A DNA stretch of 22,650 bases from an uncultured Thiotrichaceae bacterium (lineage in GTDB: Bacteria; Pseudomonadota; Gammaproteobacteria; Thiotrichales; Thiotrichaceae): NCBI GenBank assembly GCA_902727945.1, contig CACVAV010000252.1, forward strand, positions 1-22,650, in the 5' to 3' direction. The number at the start of each line of letters is the position of its first letter. The first letter of the stretch is position 1. A model generated the notes under the pieces. It ran no database searches. It saw only the letters and a program-made list of their open reading frames with translations, and had not been told where the DNA came from. Both the position numbers and the translations under genes were made by a program. Positions 5,460-12,581 of the stretch are shown one piece after another.

Positions 5460-6455
5460 ATGCATAGTCAACCGTTAGCGCCGTCACGTCTTAGTGAGGC
5501 GACTATTAAAAAAACCGTAAAATACGAAGTGAAAACAAATGATTACAGAGCCAGTATTGCTGGTGATCCTGATCCCACTGCTATACCCCATACTTCAAAC
5601 ACTAGCTACAGTGCGTCAGATCGTGATGCTACCCGTTTGTATTTGCGGGAAATAGAGTTTTCTGCCTTGTTAACCCCTGAAGAAGAAATTCATTATGGGC
5701 GTTTAGCCCGTGCAGGTGATGAGTTCGGACGCAATAAAATGATTACCTGCAACTTAAGGTTGGTTGTGAAAATTTCCCGTCGTTACATGGGGCGGGGATT
5801 GCAGCTTCCGGACCTGATCGAGGAAGGTAATCTGGGATTAATTCATGCGGTTGAAAAATTTGACCCTGAGCGGGGTTTTAGATTCTCAACTTATGCCACC
5901 TGGTGGATCAGGCAGAATATTGAAAGAGCGCTAATGAACCAGACGCGCACCATTCGCTTGCCGATTCATGTGAATAAAGAATTAAATGCCTACATGCGTA
6001 AGGTGCGGGAAATGACCCAGGTTCTGGGGCGTGATCCGACACTGCCTGAGGTGGCTGAAGCACTGGATAAGCCGCTGGCAAAGCTGCAAAAACTTTTAAA
6101 CTTTAATGAAAGTGTTGCTTCTTTGGATACACCTGTGGGCAAGGACGGTGACAGTCCTTTAGTGGATTTTGTCTCGATGGAAGAAGAGAAAGAACCGACC
6201 GCCGTATTGGAAGAGGAGGATATTACGCAGTCTGTAGAAAACTGGCTCGGCCAGTTGGAAGAAAAGCAGAAAGAAGTGATTGTGCGGCGATTTGGTCTGC
6301 ATGGCTATGAGCGTGCCACGCTGGAGCAGGTGGGTACTGAGCTGGGATTGACTCGTGAGCGTGTTCGTCAAATCCAGATGGATGCGCTGAAGCGTTTGCG
6401 GCGGATTCTTGAGAATAACGGTTTATCAGGTGAATGTCTGTTAGGTGGTTTGTAA
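5460..6455 (+). CDS. rpoS: RNA polymerase sigma factor RpoS (stationary phase/general stress)
   Basis: The 331-residue product aligns along its length with RpoS. Region 1.2 starts near residue 55 (DATRLYLREI), and region 2 holds NLRLVVKISRRYMGRGLQLPDLIEEGN and RFSTYATWWIRQNIERA at about 98-157. Region 3 follows at 170-245, and region 4 at 258-312 with the helix-turn-helix TLEQVGTELGLTRERVRQIQ. Lys173 in KELNAYM corresponds to the E. coli RpoS residue used for RssB-dependent proteolysis. AGGAG lies 8 bases before the ATG. In many gammaproteobacteria rpoS follows nlpD; here it follows a Sel1-repeat gene across a long AT-rich leader, so control has probably been rewired. Its 3' end converges on a Mth938-like gene. 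RpoH and RpoD are excluded by length and sequence. Confidence 0.95.
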   Translation: MHSQPLAPSRLSEATIKKTVKYEVKTNDYRASIAGDPDPTAIPHTSNTSYSASDRDATRLYLREIEFSALLTPEEEIHYGRLARAGDEFGRNKMITCNLRLVVKISRRYMGRGLQLPDLIEEGNLGLIHAVEKFDPERGFRFSTYATWWIRQNIERALMNQTRTIRLPIHVNKELNAYMRKVREMTQVLGRDPTLPEVAEALDKPLAKLQKLLNFNESVASLDTPVGKDGDSPLVDFVSMEEEKEPTAVLEEEDITQSVENWLGQLEEKQKEVIVRRFGLHGYERATLEQVGTELGLTRERVRQIQMDALKRLRRILENNGLSGECLLGGL

Positions 6456-6460
6456 GTCTT

Positions 6461-6483
6461 ACTGGTCGATTCGGCTGATCAGT
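6461..6483. terminator. possible bidirectional terminator between rpoS and the Mth938-like gene
   Basis: ACTGGTC (6461-6467) and GATCAGT (6477-6483) form a 7-bp stem with one G-T pair around a 9-base loop, between two convergent genes. No strong T-run follows on either strand, so the call rests mainly on position. Confidence 0.35.
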
Positions 6484-6517
6484 TCACATGAGTGTCGCCT
6501 ATTTTGTTTCTTGCTGC

Positions 6518-6889
6518 TTACTCGGGAAACAGAACGGCGGCTACGTCACGAAACTCCGATAGTAATACATTATAGGTGCGGCAAGCCGCATCAGTGGTCA
6601 TGAATTCAAAGCCTATCTGTTGTTGGATCAGGGCTTTGTGGATTTCGGGTGTAGGCAGTTGGTGGTATTCACCGGTGCCTATTAAAATGAGTTTGGCTTG
6701 TAATTTAAATACATCAGCTAAATGTTCCGGCTGCAAATCAGCATAGCGCAGCGGTTCCCAACTATCGATTATCCTGTCGGTATGAATAATAAAACCTCGC
6801 TCCATGCGTCGCTGGTTAGCCTGTATCCAGCCTTCACCATAGCTTTGGATGTGGTAATGTCCTTCGGCTGAGTCTTCACTAAATTTCAT
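6518..6889 (-). CDS. Mth938-like domain (DUF498) protein
   Basis: The 123-residue product matches the Mth938-like family (PF04430), whose mitochondrial relative NDUFAF3 helps assemble complex I. Visible features are GFIIHTDRIIDSW at about 32-44 and the family core LILIGTGEYHQLPTPE at about 68-83. The closing segment EFMTTDAACRTYNVLLSE at about 94-111 is typical of the family. It is a single soluble alpha/beta domain without signal peptide. The bacterial function is not established. GGAG six bases upstream of the ATG supports the start. It is divergent from hom across 173 bases and convergent with rpoS. Confidence 0.85.
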   Translation of the reverse strand: MKFSEDSAEGHYHIQSYGEGWIQANQRRMERGFIIHTDRIIDSWEPLRYADLQPEHLADVFKLQAKLILIGTGEYHQLPTPEIHKALIQQQIGFEFMTTDAACRTYNVLLSEFRDVAAVLFPE

Positions 6890-6910
6890 TGGTAGCTCCC
6901 TGATTATCTG

Positions 6911-6935
6911 CTTAACACGCCGGCATCCTGTTAAG
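6911..6935. promoter_or_regulatory. perfect dyad CTTAACA-N11-TGTTAAG, possible operator
   Basis: Two perfect 7-bp half sites (6911-6917 and 6929-6935) are centred 18 bases apart. They lie between the Mth938-like gene and hom and end 5 bases before the TTGACA of the hom promoter candidate. The spacing suits a dimeric helix-turn-helix regulator. No regulator is identified. It could also form an RNA hairpin in the Mth938-like leader. Confidence 0.45.
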
Positions 6936-6940
6936 GATCA

Positions 6941-6969
6941 TTGACAGTCCACAGGCTGAATTGTAATGT
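6941..6969 (+). promoter_or_regulatory. candidate promoter for hom-thrC-pgpA
   Basis: A perfect -35 TTGACA (6941-6946) is followed after 17 bases by TAATGT (6964-6969), a poor -10. The leader would be about 90 bases. A second TTGACA at 7003-7008 has no convincing -10. I saw no threonine-rich leader peptide or attenuator. Confidence 0.45.
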
Positions 6970-7062
6970 TGCCCGCTTTCCCTTGTTTTACTTTAGATAA
7001 CGTTGACATTAATTTATTAAGTAAAGCATTGAAGGCACATTGTCAGCAAGGAGTAAAAGTTA

Positions 7063-8373
7063 ATGAAACCTGTCAAGGTTGGTTTGTTGGGGCTTGGAAC
7101 TGTGGGTGGTGGTACTGCTACCGTTCTATCGCGGAACGCTGAAGAAATCGCTCGTCGGGCCGGTCGGGGTATCGTCATTGACTATGCTGCAGCATTGGAT
7201 ACCAGTAATGCTGATCAACTGGGTTTGACAGAAGCGCGTCTGAGCAATAATGCGCTGGAAGTGGTACATGACCCTGATATCGATATTGTGGTCGAGTTAA
7301 TTGGTGGTTACACCCTTGCCAAAGATCTGGTGATGACCGCGATTGAAAACGGCAAGCATGTTGTGACCGCTAATAAAGCCCTGATTGCCTTGCACGGTAA
7401 TGAAATTTTTGCTGCTGCCGAAGAAAAGAACGTGATGGTGGCTTTTGAGGCGGGCGTTGCGGGTGGTATTCCGGTGATTAAAGCGGTGCGTGAAGGTCTC
7501 GCTGCTAATCACATTGAGTGGCTGGCGGGTATTATTAACGGTACCGGTAATTTTATTCTGACTGAGATGCTGGAAAAAGGCCGTGATTTTGCTGATGTGC
7601 TGAGAGAGGCACAGGAGCTGGGTTATGCTGAAGCTGATCCGACGTTTGATGTGGAAGGTATTGATGCTGCGCACAAGCTGACTATTCTGTCTTCACTGGC
7701 ATTCGGTATTCCGCTGCAGTTTGATAAAACCTATACAGAAGGTATCGCCGGTATCACCGCTGAAGATGTCACTTATGCGGGCGAGCTGGGTTATAACATC
7801 AAGCACCTGGGTGTGGCGCGTCGTACTGAGCAGGGTATTGAGCAACGTGTGCACCCGACAATGATTCCTAAGCGTCGTCTGATCGCTAATGTGAACGGTG
7901 TTATGAATGCCGTGTTGGTTCATGGTGATGCAGTCGGGCCAACACTTTATTACGGTGCTGGTGCCGGGGCTGAGCCTACTGCGTCTGCGGTAGTGGCTGA
8001 TATTATCGATGTGGTGCGGGCGATGACGTCTGACCCGAATAATCGTGTGCCGCATTTGGCCTTCCAGCCATCAACGCTGGCCGATACACCGATCTTGTCT
8101 ATTGATGATGTGGAAACAGCTTTTTACCTGCGTATGCGTGCAGCGGATCGCCCGGGTGTGTTAGCGGATGTGACGCGGATTCTGGGTGATCGTGATATTA
8201 GTATTGAGGCATTCATCCAGAAAGAGCCGGCTGCAGGTGAGCAGGATGTTGATATTATTATGCTGACCCAGCGGGTGCGCGAAGGTAATATGAATGAGGC
8301 TATTGCTACTATTGAAGCGTTGGATACCATCGATGGCAATATTGCCCGTATCCGTGTTGAGTCACTGGGCTGA
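7063..8373 (+). CDS. hom: homoserine dehydrogenase
   Basis: The 436-residue enzyme reduces aspartate semialdehyde to homoserine with NAD(P)H, at the branch toward threonine and methionine. The nucleotide-binding glycine motif GLLGLGTVGGG is at residues 7-17. GKHVVTANKALIA near 102-114 and the substrate-domain segment GIINGTGNFILTEM near 156-170 are family hallmarks, as is the EAQELGYAEADPTFDVEGIDAAHKL stretch. A C-terminal ACT domain starts near residue 353 (FYLRMRAADRPGVLADV), which in this family usually mediates feedback by threonine. It is monofunctional, without the aspartokinase fusion of E. coli ThrA. AGGAG lies 9 bases before the ATG. thrC follows after 12 bases, so the two should be cotranscribed. 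Confidence 0.97.
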   Translation: MKPVKVGLLGLGTVGGGTATVLSRNAEEIARRAGRGIVIDYAAALDTSNADQLGLTEARLSNNALEVVHDPDIDIVVELIGGYTLAKDLVMTAIENGKHVVTANKALIALHGNEIFAAAEEKNVMVAFEAGVAGGIPVIKAVREGLAANHIEWLAGIINGTGNFILTEMLEKGRDFADVLREAQELGYAEADPTFDVEGIDAAHKLTILSSLAFGIPLQFDKTYTEGIAGITAEDVTYAGELGYNIKHLGVARRTEQGIEQRVHPTMIPKRRLIANVNGVMNAVLVHGDAVGPTLYYGAGAGAEPTASAVVADIIDVVRAMTSDPNNRVPHLAFQPSTLADTPILSIDDVETAFYLRMRAADRPGVLADVTRILGDRDISIEAFIQKEPAAGEQDVDIIMLTQRVREGNMNEAIATIEALDTIDGNIARIRVESLG

Positions 8374-8385
8374 GGCATTGTTACC

Positions 8386-9816
8386 ATGAAATACATATCA
8401 ACCCGTGGGCAATCACCTGCTCAGTCGTTTAGCGAGATCTTGTTAGGTGGCTTAGCACCTGATGGCGGTTTGTACCTGCCGGAAACGTATCCGCAGTTCG
8501 ATGCGGCGGACTTGTCGCGCATGCGTGGCATGAATTACCGCGATCTGGCGTTTGAAATCCTTTCCCGGTTTGCGACAGATATTCCATCAGCTGATTTGCG
8601 GGATATTGTTGATCGTACTTATACGGCTGAGGTGTACTGCAATACCCGTCCGACTGAGGATGCCGAGGACATTACCCCGTTGCATACGTTGGAAGAAGAC
8701 CTGCATTTATTATGCTTGTCTAATGGTCCGACGATTGCATTCAAAGACATGGCAATGCAGTTGCTGGGTAATCTGTTTGAGTATGTGCTGGCGAAAGCGG
8801 GACGGGGCATCAATATTCTGGGTGCGACTTCCGGTGATACCGGCTCTGCGGCTGAATATGCGATGCGTGGCAAGCAGGGTATTAATGTTTTCATGTTGTC
8901 GCCGCATGAGAAAATGAGCCGTTTCCAGGCTGCGCAGATGTTTAGCTTGCAGGATGAAAATATTCATAATATTGCGGTTCGGGGTGTATTTGATGACTGT
9001 CAGGATATTGTCAAGGCAGTCTCCAACGATCATGAGTTCAAACAGGCGAACCAGATTGGTGCGGTGAATTCGATCAATTGGGGGCGCATTGCCGCTCAGG
9101 TTATTTATTATTTTAAAGGCTATTTTGCGGCGACGACTGCCAATGAGCAGAAAGTCAGCTTTTCTGTGCCATCCGGAAATTTCGGTAATGTGTGCGCGGG
9201 ACACATTGCGCGCATGATGGGTTTGCCGGTAAAACATTTATTGGTGGCTACCAATGAAAATGATGTGTTGGATGAATTTTTCCGCACTGGTGTGTATCGT
9301 CCGCGTGGTTCGGTGAATACTTATCATACCAGTAGTCCGTCAATGGATATTTCCAAAGCTTCAAATTTTGAGCGTTTTGTGTTTGACCTGACCGGACGTG
9401 ATGCCACACAGGTGAGTGACTTGTGGGGTGCTGTTGAGCAGGGTGGGGCGTTTGATCTGAATGAATCCGGGCTGTTCGCTAAGGTGGGTGATTTTGGGTT
9501 TCAGTCAGGCTCCAGTGCGCACAGTGATCGGATTAACACGATCATAGGAGCCTGGACTGTGTGGCGGGTGATGATTGATACACATACAGCGGATGGTTTG
9601 AAAGTGGCGTTGGAGTATCGTGAAAAAGGCGTGCCGATGATTGTGCTGGAAACTGCATTGCCTGCTAAATTTGAGGAAACTATTCGTGAGGCATTGGATC
9701 GTGATCCAGTGCGCCCTGCGGGCATGGAAAACATCGAAGATCTGCCGCAGCGTTTTGAGGTGATGGATGCTGACGTTGATGCCATCAAGCAGTTTGTCGT
9801 CGAGCAAACAGCGTAA
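8386..9816 (+). CDS. thrC: threonine synthase
   Basis: The 476-residue product converts O-phosphohomoserine to threonine using pyridoxal phosphate. The N-terminal signature MKYISTRG and length place it in the longer threonine synthase class found in many Proteobacteria. The PLP-binding Lys120 sits in PTIAFKDMAMQLLG. GATSGDTGSAAEYA near residues 145-160 and SVPSGNFGNVCAG near 260-275 match the cofactor and phosphate-binding loops. It starts 12 bases after hom, with GAGG about 10 bases ahead of the ATG. Its stop TAA shares its last base with the ATG of pgpA. No homoserine kinase gene (thrB) is in the window, so that step must be encoded elsewhere. Confidence 0.97.
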   Translation: MKYISTRGQSPAQSFSEILLGGLAPDGGLYLPETYPQFDAADLSRMRGMNYRDLAFEILSRFATDIPSADLRDIVDRTYTAEVYCNTRPTEDAEDITPLHTLEEDLHLLCLSNGPTIAFKDMAMQLLGNLFEYVLAKAGRGINILGATSGDTGSAAEYAMRGKQGINVFMLSPHEKMSRFQAAQMFSLQDENIHNIAVRGVFDDCQDIVKAVSNDHEFKQANQIGAVNSINWGRIAAQVIYYFKGYFAATTANEQKVSFSVPSGNFGNVCAGHIARMMGLPVKHLLVATNENDVLDEFFRTGVYRPRGSVNTYHTSSPSMDISKASNFERFVFDLTGRDATQVSDLWGAVEQGGAFDLNESGLFAKVGDFGFQSGSSAHSDRINTIIGAWTVWRVMIDTHTADGLKVALEYREKGVPMIVLETALPAKFEETIREALDRDPVRPAGMENIEDLPQRFEVMDADVDAIKQFVVEQTA

Positions 9817-10319
9817 TGGCTAAAACCTCCGGCATTAGCCAGAAAGAATTAGTGCAGACAGTGCTAAAATCACCTGTGCACTTTCTGGCGTTTGGGTTTG
9901 GCAGTGGTTTGTCGCCCAAAGCGCCCGGAACGGTAGGTACGCTGGCGGCTGTTCCGTTGTATTTACTGATGGTGCAGTTGCCGCTGACCTATTATGTGCT
10001 GGCTTTAGTGGTAGCAACTGTTGTGGGTATTTGGTTGTGTGGTGAGTCAGCGCGTTTGTTGGGTGTGCATGACCATGGTGGCATTGTCTGGGATGAATTT
10101 GTTGGCTTCTGGCTGACCATGTTGATGGCCCCTGCGGGATGGGTGTGGATTGTAGTGGGCTTTGCTTTGTTCCGTTTGTTTGATATTTGGAAGCCCTGGC
10201 CAATTCGGGTGATTGACCGACAGGTTGAGGGTGGCCTGGGCATTGTGCTGGATGATATTCTGGCCGGAGTATATGCTCTCGTTGTATTGCAGGTGTTGGC
10301 ATTCGCAGTGGGTAGTTAG
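9816..10319 (+). CDS. pgpA: phosphatidylglycerophosphatase A
   Basis: The 167-residue membrane enzyme dephosphorylates phosphatidylglycerophosphate to phosphatidylglycerol in the inner membrane. Family motifs are FGSGLSPKAPGTVGTLAA near residues 27-45, HDHGGIVWDEFVGFW near 85-99 and DIWKPWPIRVIDRQVEGGLGIVLDD near 120-145. The conserved Asp/Glu residues in the last two are the likely metal ligands. Three hydrophobic segments lie at about 45-70, 97-120 and 145-165. The ATG overlaps the thrC stop by one base and has no clear Shine-Dalgarno, so translation is probably coupled to thrC. The metabolic link to threonine synthesis is not obvious. Confidence 0.95.
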   Translation: MAKTSGISQKELVQTVLKSPVHFLAFGFGSGLSPKAPGTVGTLAAVPLYLLMVQLPLTYYVLALVVATVVGIWLCGESARLLGVHDHGGIVWDEFVGFWLTMLMAPAGWVWIVVGFALFRLFDIWKPWPIRVIDRQVEGGLGIVLDDILAGVYALVVLQVLAFAVGS

Positions 10320-10398
10320 TTGCACACAACGATTCGCTAAATTATGTCTTAATGGTTTTATTGCTGTTGATTTGATCGGCGTTAGTCGATTTTCTTTG

Positions 10399-10412
10399 TT
10401 TTTCCGGAAAAA
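10399..10412. promoter_or_regulatory. 14-bp perfect palindrome over the gltX ribosome binding site
   Basis: TTTTTCC-GGAAAAA is a perfect palindrome ending 2 bases before the gltX ATG at 10415. It contains the only GGA available as a ribosome binding site. It could be an operator or a weak self-pairing leader. As RNA it has no loop of its own, so a DNA-binding site or RNA dimer is more plausible than a hairpin. Confidence 0.35.
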
Positions 10413-10414
10413 AT

Positions 10415-11821
10415 ATGAAAGTCAGAACTCGTTTTGCTCCCAGTCCGACTGGTTATTTGCATATTGGTGGCGCACGGACAGCGCTATTTTCATGGTTGTA
10501 CGCCAGAAAAATGGGCGGAGACTTTATTCTTCGTATTGAGGATACGGATCTGGAGCGCTCGTCTCAGGAATCTGTCGATGCCATTCTGGAAGGCATGGCC
10601 TGGCTGGGACTGGATCATGATGAAGGGCCGTTTTATCAGACGCAACGCTTTGATCGTTATAAGGAAGTGCTGCAGCAGTTATTAGATAGTGGTCAGGCGT
10701 ATCATTGTTATTGCAGTCGGGAAGAGCTTGATGAGCTACGTGCGACGCAAATGGCCAATAAACAAAAGCCGCGTTATGACGGTCGCTGGCGTGATAGTGA
10801 TGCGACGCCACCCGAAGGTGTTGCGCCGGTAGTGCGTTTTAAGAATCCGCTGGAAGGTGCGGTAGAGTTTGATGATCAGGTGCGTGGTAAAATTACCGTC
10901 AGCAATAGCGAACTTGATGACCTGATTATTGCCCGTTCGGATGGTACGCCGACCTATAATTTCACAGTAGTGGTGGATGATATTGATATGGGGATCACGG
11001 ATGTTATTCGTGGTGATGATCATATCAATAACACGCCGCGCCAGATTAATATTATGCGTGCACTGGGTTTTGAGCCACCACGCTTTGCACATGTACCGAT
11101 GATTCTGGGGCCGGATGGTCAGCGTTTATCCAAGCGCCACGGTGCTGTGGGTGTGATGCAATACCGCGATGATGGTTTTACCCCGCAGGCCTTGTTGAAT
11201 TACCTGGTGCGTCTGGGTTGGTCGCATGGTGATCAGGAAATATTTTCCAAAGCTGAAATGGTTGAGCTGTTTTCAATGGAAGCACTCAATCGTACGCCAT
11301 CGGCGATTAATCAGGATAAATTGATGTGGTTGAGCCAGCATTACCTGAAAAATTTACCGGCAGCTGAAATTGTTGAGCAACTACAATGGCATTTGCAGGA
11401 GCAGGGGCTGGATACCAGTGCCGGGCCTGAACTGGCTGATGTAGTTGTCGCGCAACGTGAGCGGGCAAAAACGCTGGTGGATCTGGTGGCTTCCAGTCGT
11501 TATTTCTATGAAGAGGTGACCGGGTATGATGCAAAGGCGGTTAAAAAGCAATTTAAGGCCGATACAGCAGGCTACCTGAACGTGGTTCATGATGTGTTGG
11601 CTGAGTTGCCTGAATGGGATGATGAAGCGATTCACGGTGCCATACAGCAGGCTTGTGAGCAGCTTGATGTTAAGTTGGGTAAAGTCGGGCCGCCAATACG
11701 TATTGCGGTGACCGGTAGTGGGTCGTCGCCTTCACTGGAAGTAACCTTGCGCCTGATCGGGCGCGAGCGTTCACTCCAGCGAATTCAGCGGGCGGTCAAC
11801 TTTATTCAGAAAAGCGACTAA
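10415..11821 (+). CDS. gltX: glutamyl-tRNA synthetase
   Basis: The 468-residue class I aminoacyl-tRNA synthetase charges tRNA-Glu with glutamate. The ATP-binding HIGH motif appears as HIGG at 16-19 within FAPSPTGYLHIGGARTALF. The KMSKS motif appears as RLSKR at 237-241. The C-terminal anticodon-binding domain ends with GPPIRIAVTGSGSSPSLEVTLRLIGRERSLQRIQ. Of the zinc ligands known in E. coli GluRS (Cys98, Cys100, Cys125, His127), only CYC at 98-100 is kept; residues 125 and 127 are Trp and Asp, so the zinc site is probably lost. It is followed directly by tRNA-Ala and two tRNA-Glu genes. A 95-base gap separates it from pgpA, so it may have its own promoter. Confidence 0.97.
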   Translation: MKVRTRFAPSPTGYLHIGGARTALFSWLYARKMGGDFILRIEDTDLERSSQESVDAILEGMAWLGLDHDEGPFYQTQRFDRYKEVLQQLLDSGQAYHCYCSREELDELRATQMANKQKPRYDGRWRDSDATPPEGVAPVVRFKNPLEGAVEFDDQVRGKITVSNSELDDLIIARSDGTPTYNFTVVVDDIDMGITDVIRGDDHINNTPRQINIMRALGFEPPRFAHVPMILGPDGQRLSKRHGAVGVMQYRDDGFTPQALLNYLVRLGWSHGDQEIFSKAEMVELFSMEALNRTPSAINQDKLMWLSQHYLKNLPAAEIVEQLQWHLQEQGLDTSAGPELADVVVAQRERAKTLVDLVASSRYFYEEVTGYDAKAVKKQFKADTAGYLNVVHDVLAELPEWDDEAIHGAIQQACEQLDVKLGKVGPPIRIAVTGSGSSPSLEVTLRLIGRERSLQRIQRAVNFIQKSD

Positions 11822-11827
11822 AGAGGC

Positions 11828-11856
11828 TTGACAGGGAAGGGGCATTAAAGCAAAAT
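11828..11856 (+). promoter_or_regulatory. promoter of the tRNA cluster
   Basis: TTGACA (11828-11833), a 17-base spacer and CAAAAT (11851-11856) precede the tRNA-Ala gene. The -10 is followed directly by GCGC, a GC-rich discriminator typical of stringently controlled stable-RNA promoters. The -35 begins 7 bases after the gltX stop codon. Confidence 0.65.
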
Positions 11857-11872
11857 GCGCACCTTCTTCGGA

Positions 11873-11948
11873 GGGGCTATAGCTCAGCTGGGAGAGCGCT
11901 ACACTGGCAGTGTAGAGGTCAGCGGTTCGATCCCGCTTAGCTCCACCA
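11873..11948 (+). tRNA. tRNA-Ala (anticodon GGC)
   Basis: The 76-base cloverleaf has acceptor arms GGGGCTA and TAGCTCC, a D arm AGCTCAGCTGGGAGAGC, and an anticodon stem CTACA/TGTAG enclosing loop CTGGCAG with anticodon GGC. The T arm is AGCGG-TTCGATC-CCGCT. The 3' CCA is encoded. It reads alanine codons GCC/GCU. Confidence 0.97.
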
Positions 11949-11992
11949 ATTGATCACATCGATGGTTGTTTATCATCCTTCGGAGATTTATA

Positions 11993-12196
11993 ATGATCCT
12001 GTTGGGTCAAATTAGTTTTTACGCAGGACTGTTTTTGTCAATACTGGGAGTCGTCGCTGGATTCGGCCTCATGTTTGCAGAAGTAGATAACTGGGCAAAG
12101 TTTTTCTTTATGCTTGTGCCACTCGGCTTTTTGTTTCTTTTTGCCGGGTTAACAACAGGATTACTTTTTGGATCCAGAGACAGTGAAAAAAGTTAG
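11993..12196 (+). CDS. small two-segment membrane protein inside the tRNA cluster
   Basis: This 67-residue product is very hydrophobic, with membrane segments at about residues 7-29 (ISFYAGLFLSILGVVAGFGL) and 37-60 (FFFMLVPLGFLFLFAGLTTG). A short polar loop (AEVDNWAKF) lies between them, and the end SRDSEKS is hydrophilic. GGAG at 11982-11985 is 7 bases before the ATG at 11993 and fixes the start; a longer reading from a TTG at 11966 has no comparable site. It begins 44 bases after tRNA-Ala and ends 9 bases before tRNA-Glu, so it is probably carried on the tRNA precursor transcript. I recognise no family and propose no function. Confidence 0.7.
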   Translation: MILLGQISFYAGLFLSILGVVAGFGLMFAEVDNWAKFFFMLVPLGFLFLFAGLTTGLLFGSRDSEKS

Positions 12197-12205
12197 ATAA
12201 ACGAC

Positions 12206-12281
12206 GTCCCTATCGTCTAGAGGCCTAGGACACTGCCCTTTCACGGCGGCAACCGGGGTTCGAATCCCCGTAGGGACGCCA
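12206..12281 (+). tRNA. tRNA-Glu (anticodon TTC), copy 1
   Basis: The sequence is close to E. coli tRNA-Glu, with 5' GTCCCTATCGTCTAGAGGCC, anticodon loop CTTTCAC with anticodon TTC, T arm GGGGTTCGAATCCCC and encoded CCA. Acceptor GTCCCTA pairs with TAGGGAC. The anticodon stem has one G-T pair (CTGCC/GGCGG). It is identical to copy 2. Confidence 0.97.
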
Positions 12282-12302
12282 CTCTTCTAACAGTAGCACG
12301 CA

Positions 12303-12322
12303 TGCAGGAAGTATATCCTGCA
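12303..12322 (+). other. hairpin between the two tRNA-Glu genes
   Basis: TGCAGGA (12303-12309) and TCCTGCA (12316-12322) form a 7-bp perfect stem with a 6-base loop. No T-run follows, so a processing signal or attenuating structure in the tRNA precursor is more likely than a terminator. Confidence 0.45.
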
Positions 12323-12348
12323 AGCATGAGAGTTTATGACTTTCACGG
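12318..12348 (-). repeat. dispersed intergenic repeat, diverged copy E (reverse orientation)
   Basis: Read on the minus strand, CCGTGAAAGTC followed by ACTCTCATGCTTGC aligns with the first 30 bases of copy C at roughly three of four positions. It lies between the tRNA-Glu genes. It is the weakest member and could be coincidence. Confidence 0.3.
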
Positions 12349-12366
12349 TAAGTTGCAATAATCTGC

Positions 12367-12442
12367 GTCCCTATCGTCTAGAGGCCTAGGACACTGCCCT
12401 TTCACGGCGGCAACCGGGGTTCGAATCCCCGTAGGGACGCCA
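12367..12442 (+). tRNA. tRNA-Glu (anticodon TTC), copy 2
   Basis: It is identical in all 76 bases to the copy at 12206, including the encoded CCA. The flanks differ (ATCTGC upstream here, ACGAC there), so the duplication covers only the gene body or is kept identical by gene conversion. No strong terminator follows. Confidence 0.97.
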
Positions 12443-12532
12443 TTTATTGTGAACTTATATTCCTCCCGATCACTCCAATCCTTTATATCTTAACGGTTAT
12501 CATTTCTTGCTTTATTCAGTAGCAGTTGCGCT

Positions 12533-12538
12533 TATAAT
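12533..12538 (+). promoter_or_regulatory. candidate -10 element for yfhM-pbpC
   Basis: A perfect TATAAT lies 44 bases before the yfhM-like start. No good -35 is found at 16-18 bases upstream (nearest CTTTAT/GCTTTA), so the promoter may be weak or activator-dependent. The rest of 12443-12581 is AT-rich without another recognisable feature. Confidence 0.4.
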
Positions 12539-12581
12539 GAATAAACTTAATGGGCAATTAAATTAAAGGTGGAGGCGTTTT

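Noticed and set aside
7003..7031. Second promoter for hom at TTGACA 7003
   Set aside because: No -10 like hexamer occurs 16-18 bases downstream.
8710..9237. 175-residue minus-strand frame inside thrC
   Set aside because: It is antisense to a fully conserved threonine synthase and has no recognisable domain.
12450..12480. Envelope-stress (RpoE-like) promoter before yfhM: TGAACTT, 17 bases, TCCAA
   Set aside because: Both elements deviate from the consensus and the site would leave a long leader; the TATAAT at 12533 is the better candidate.
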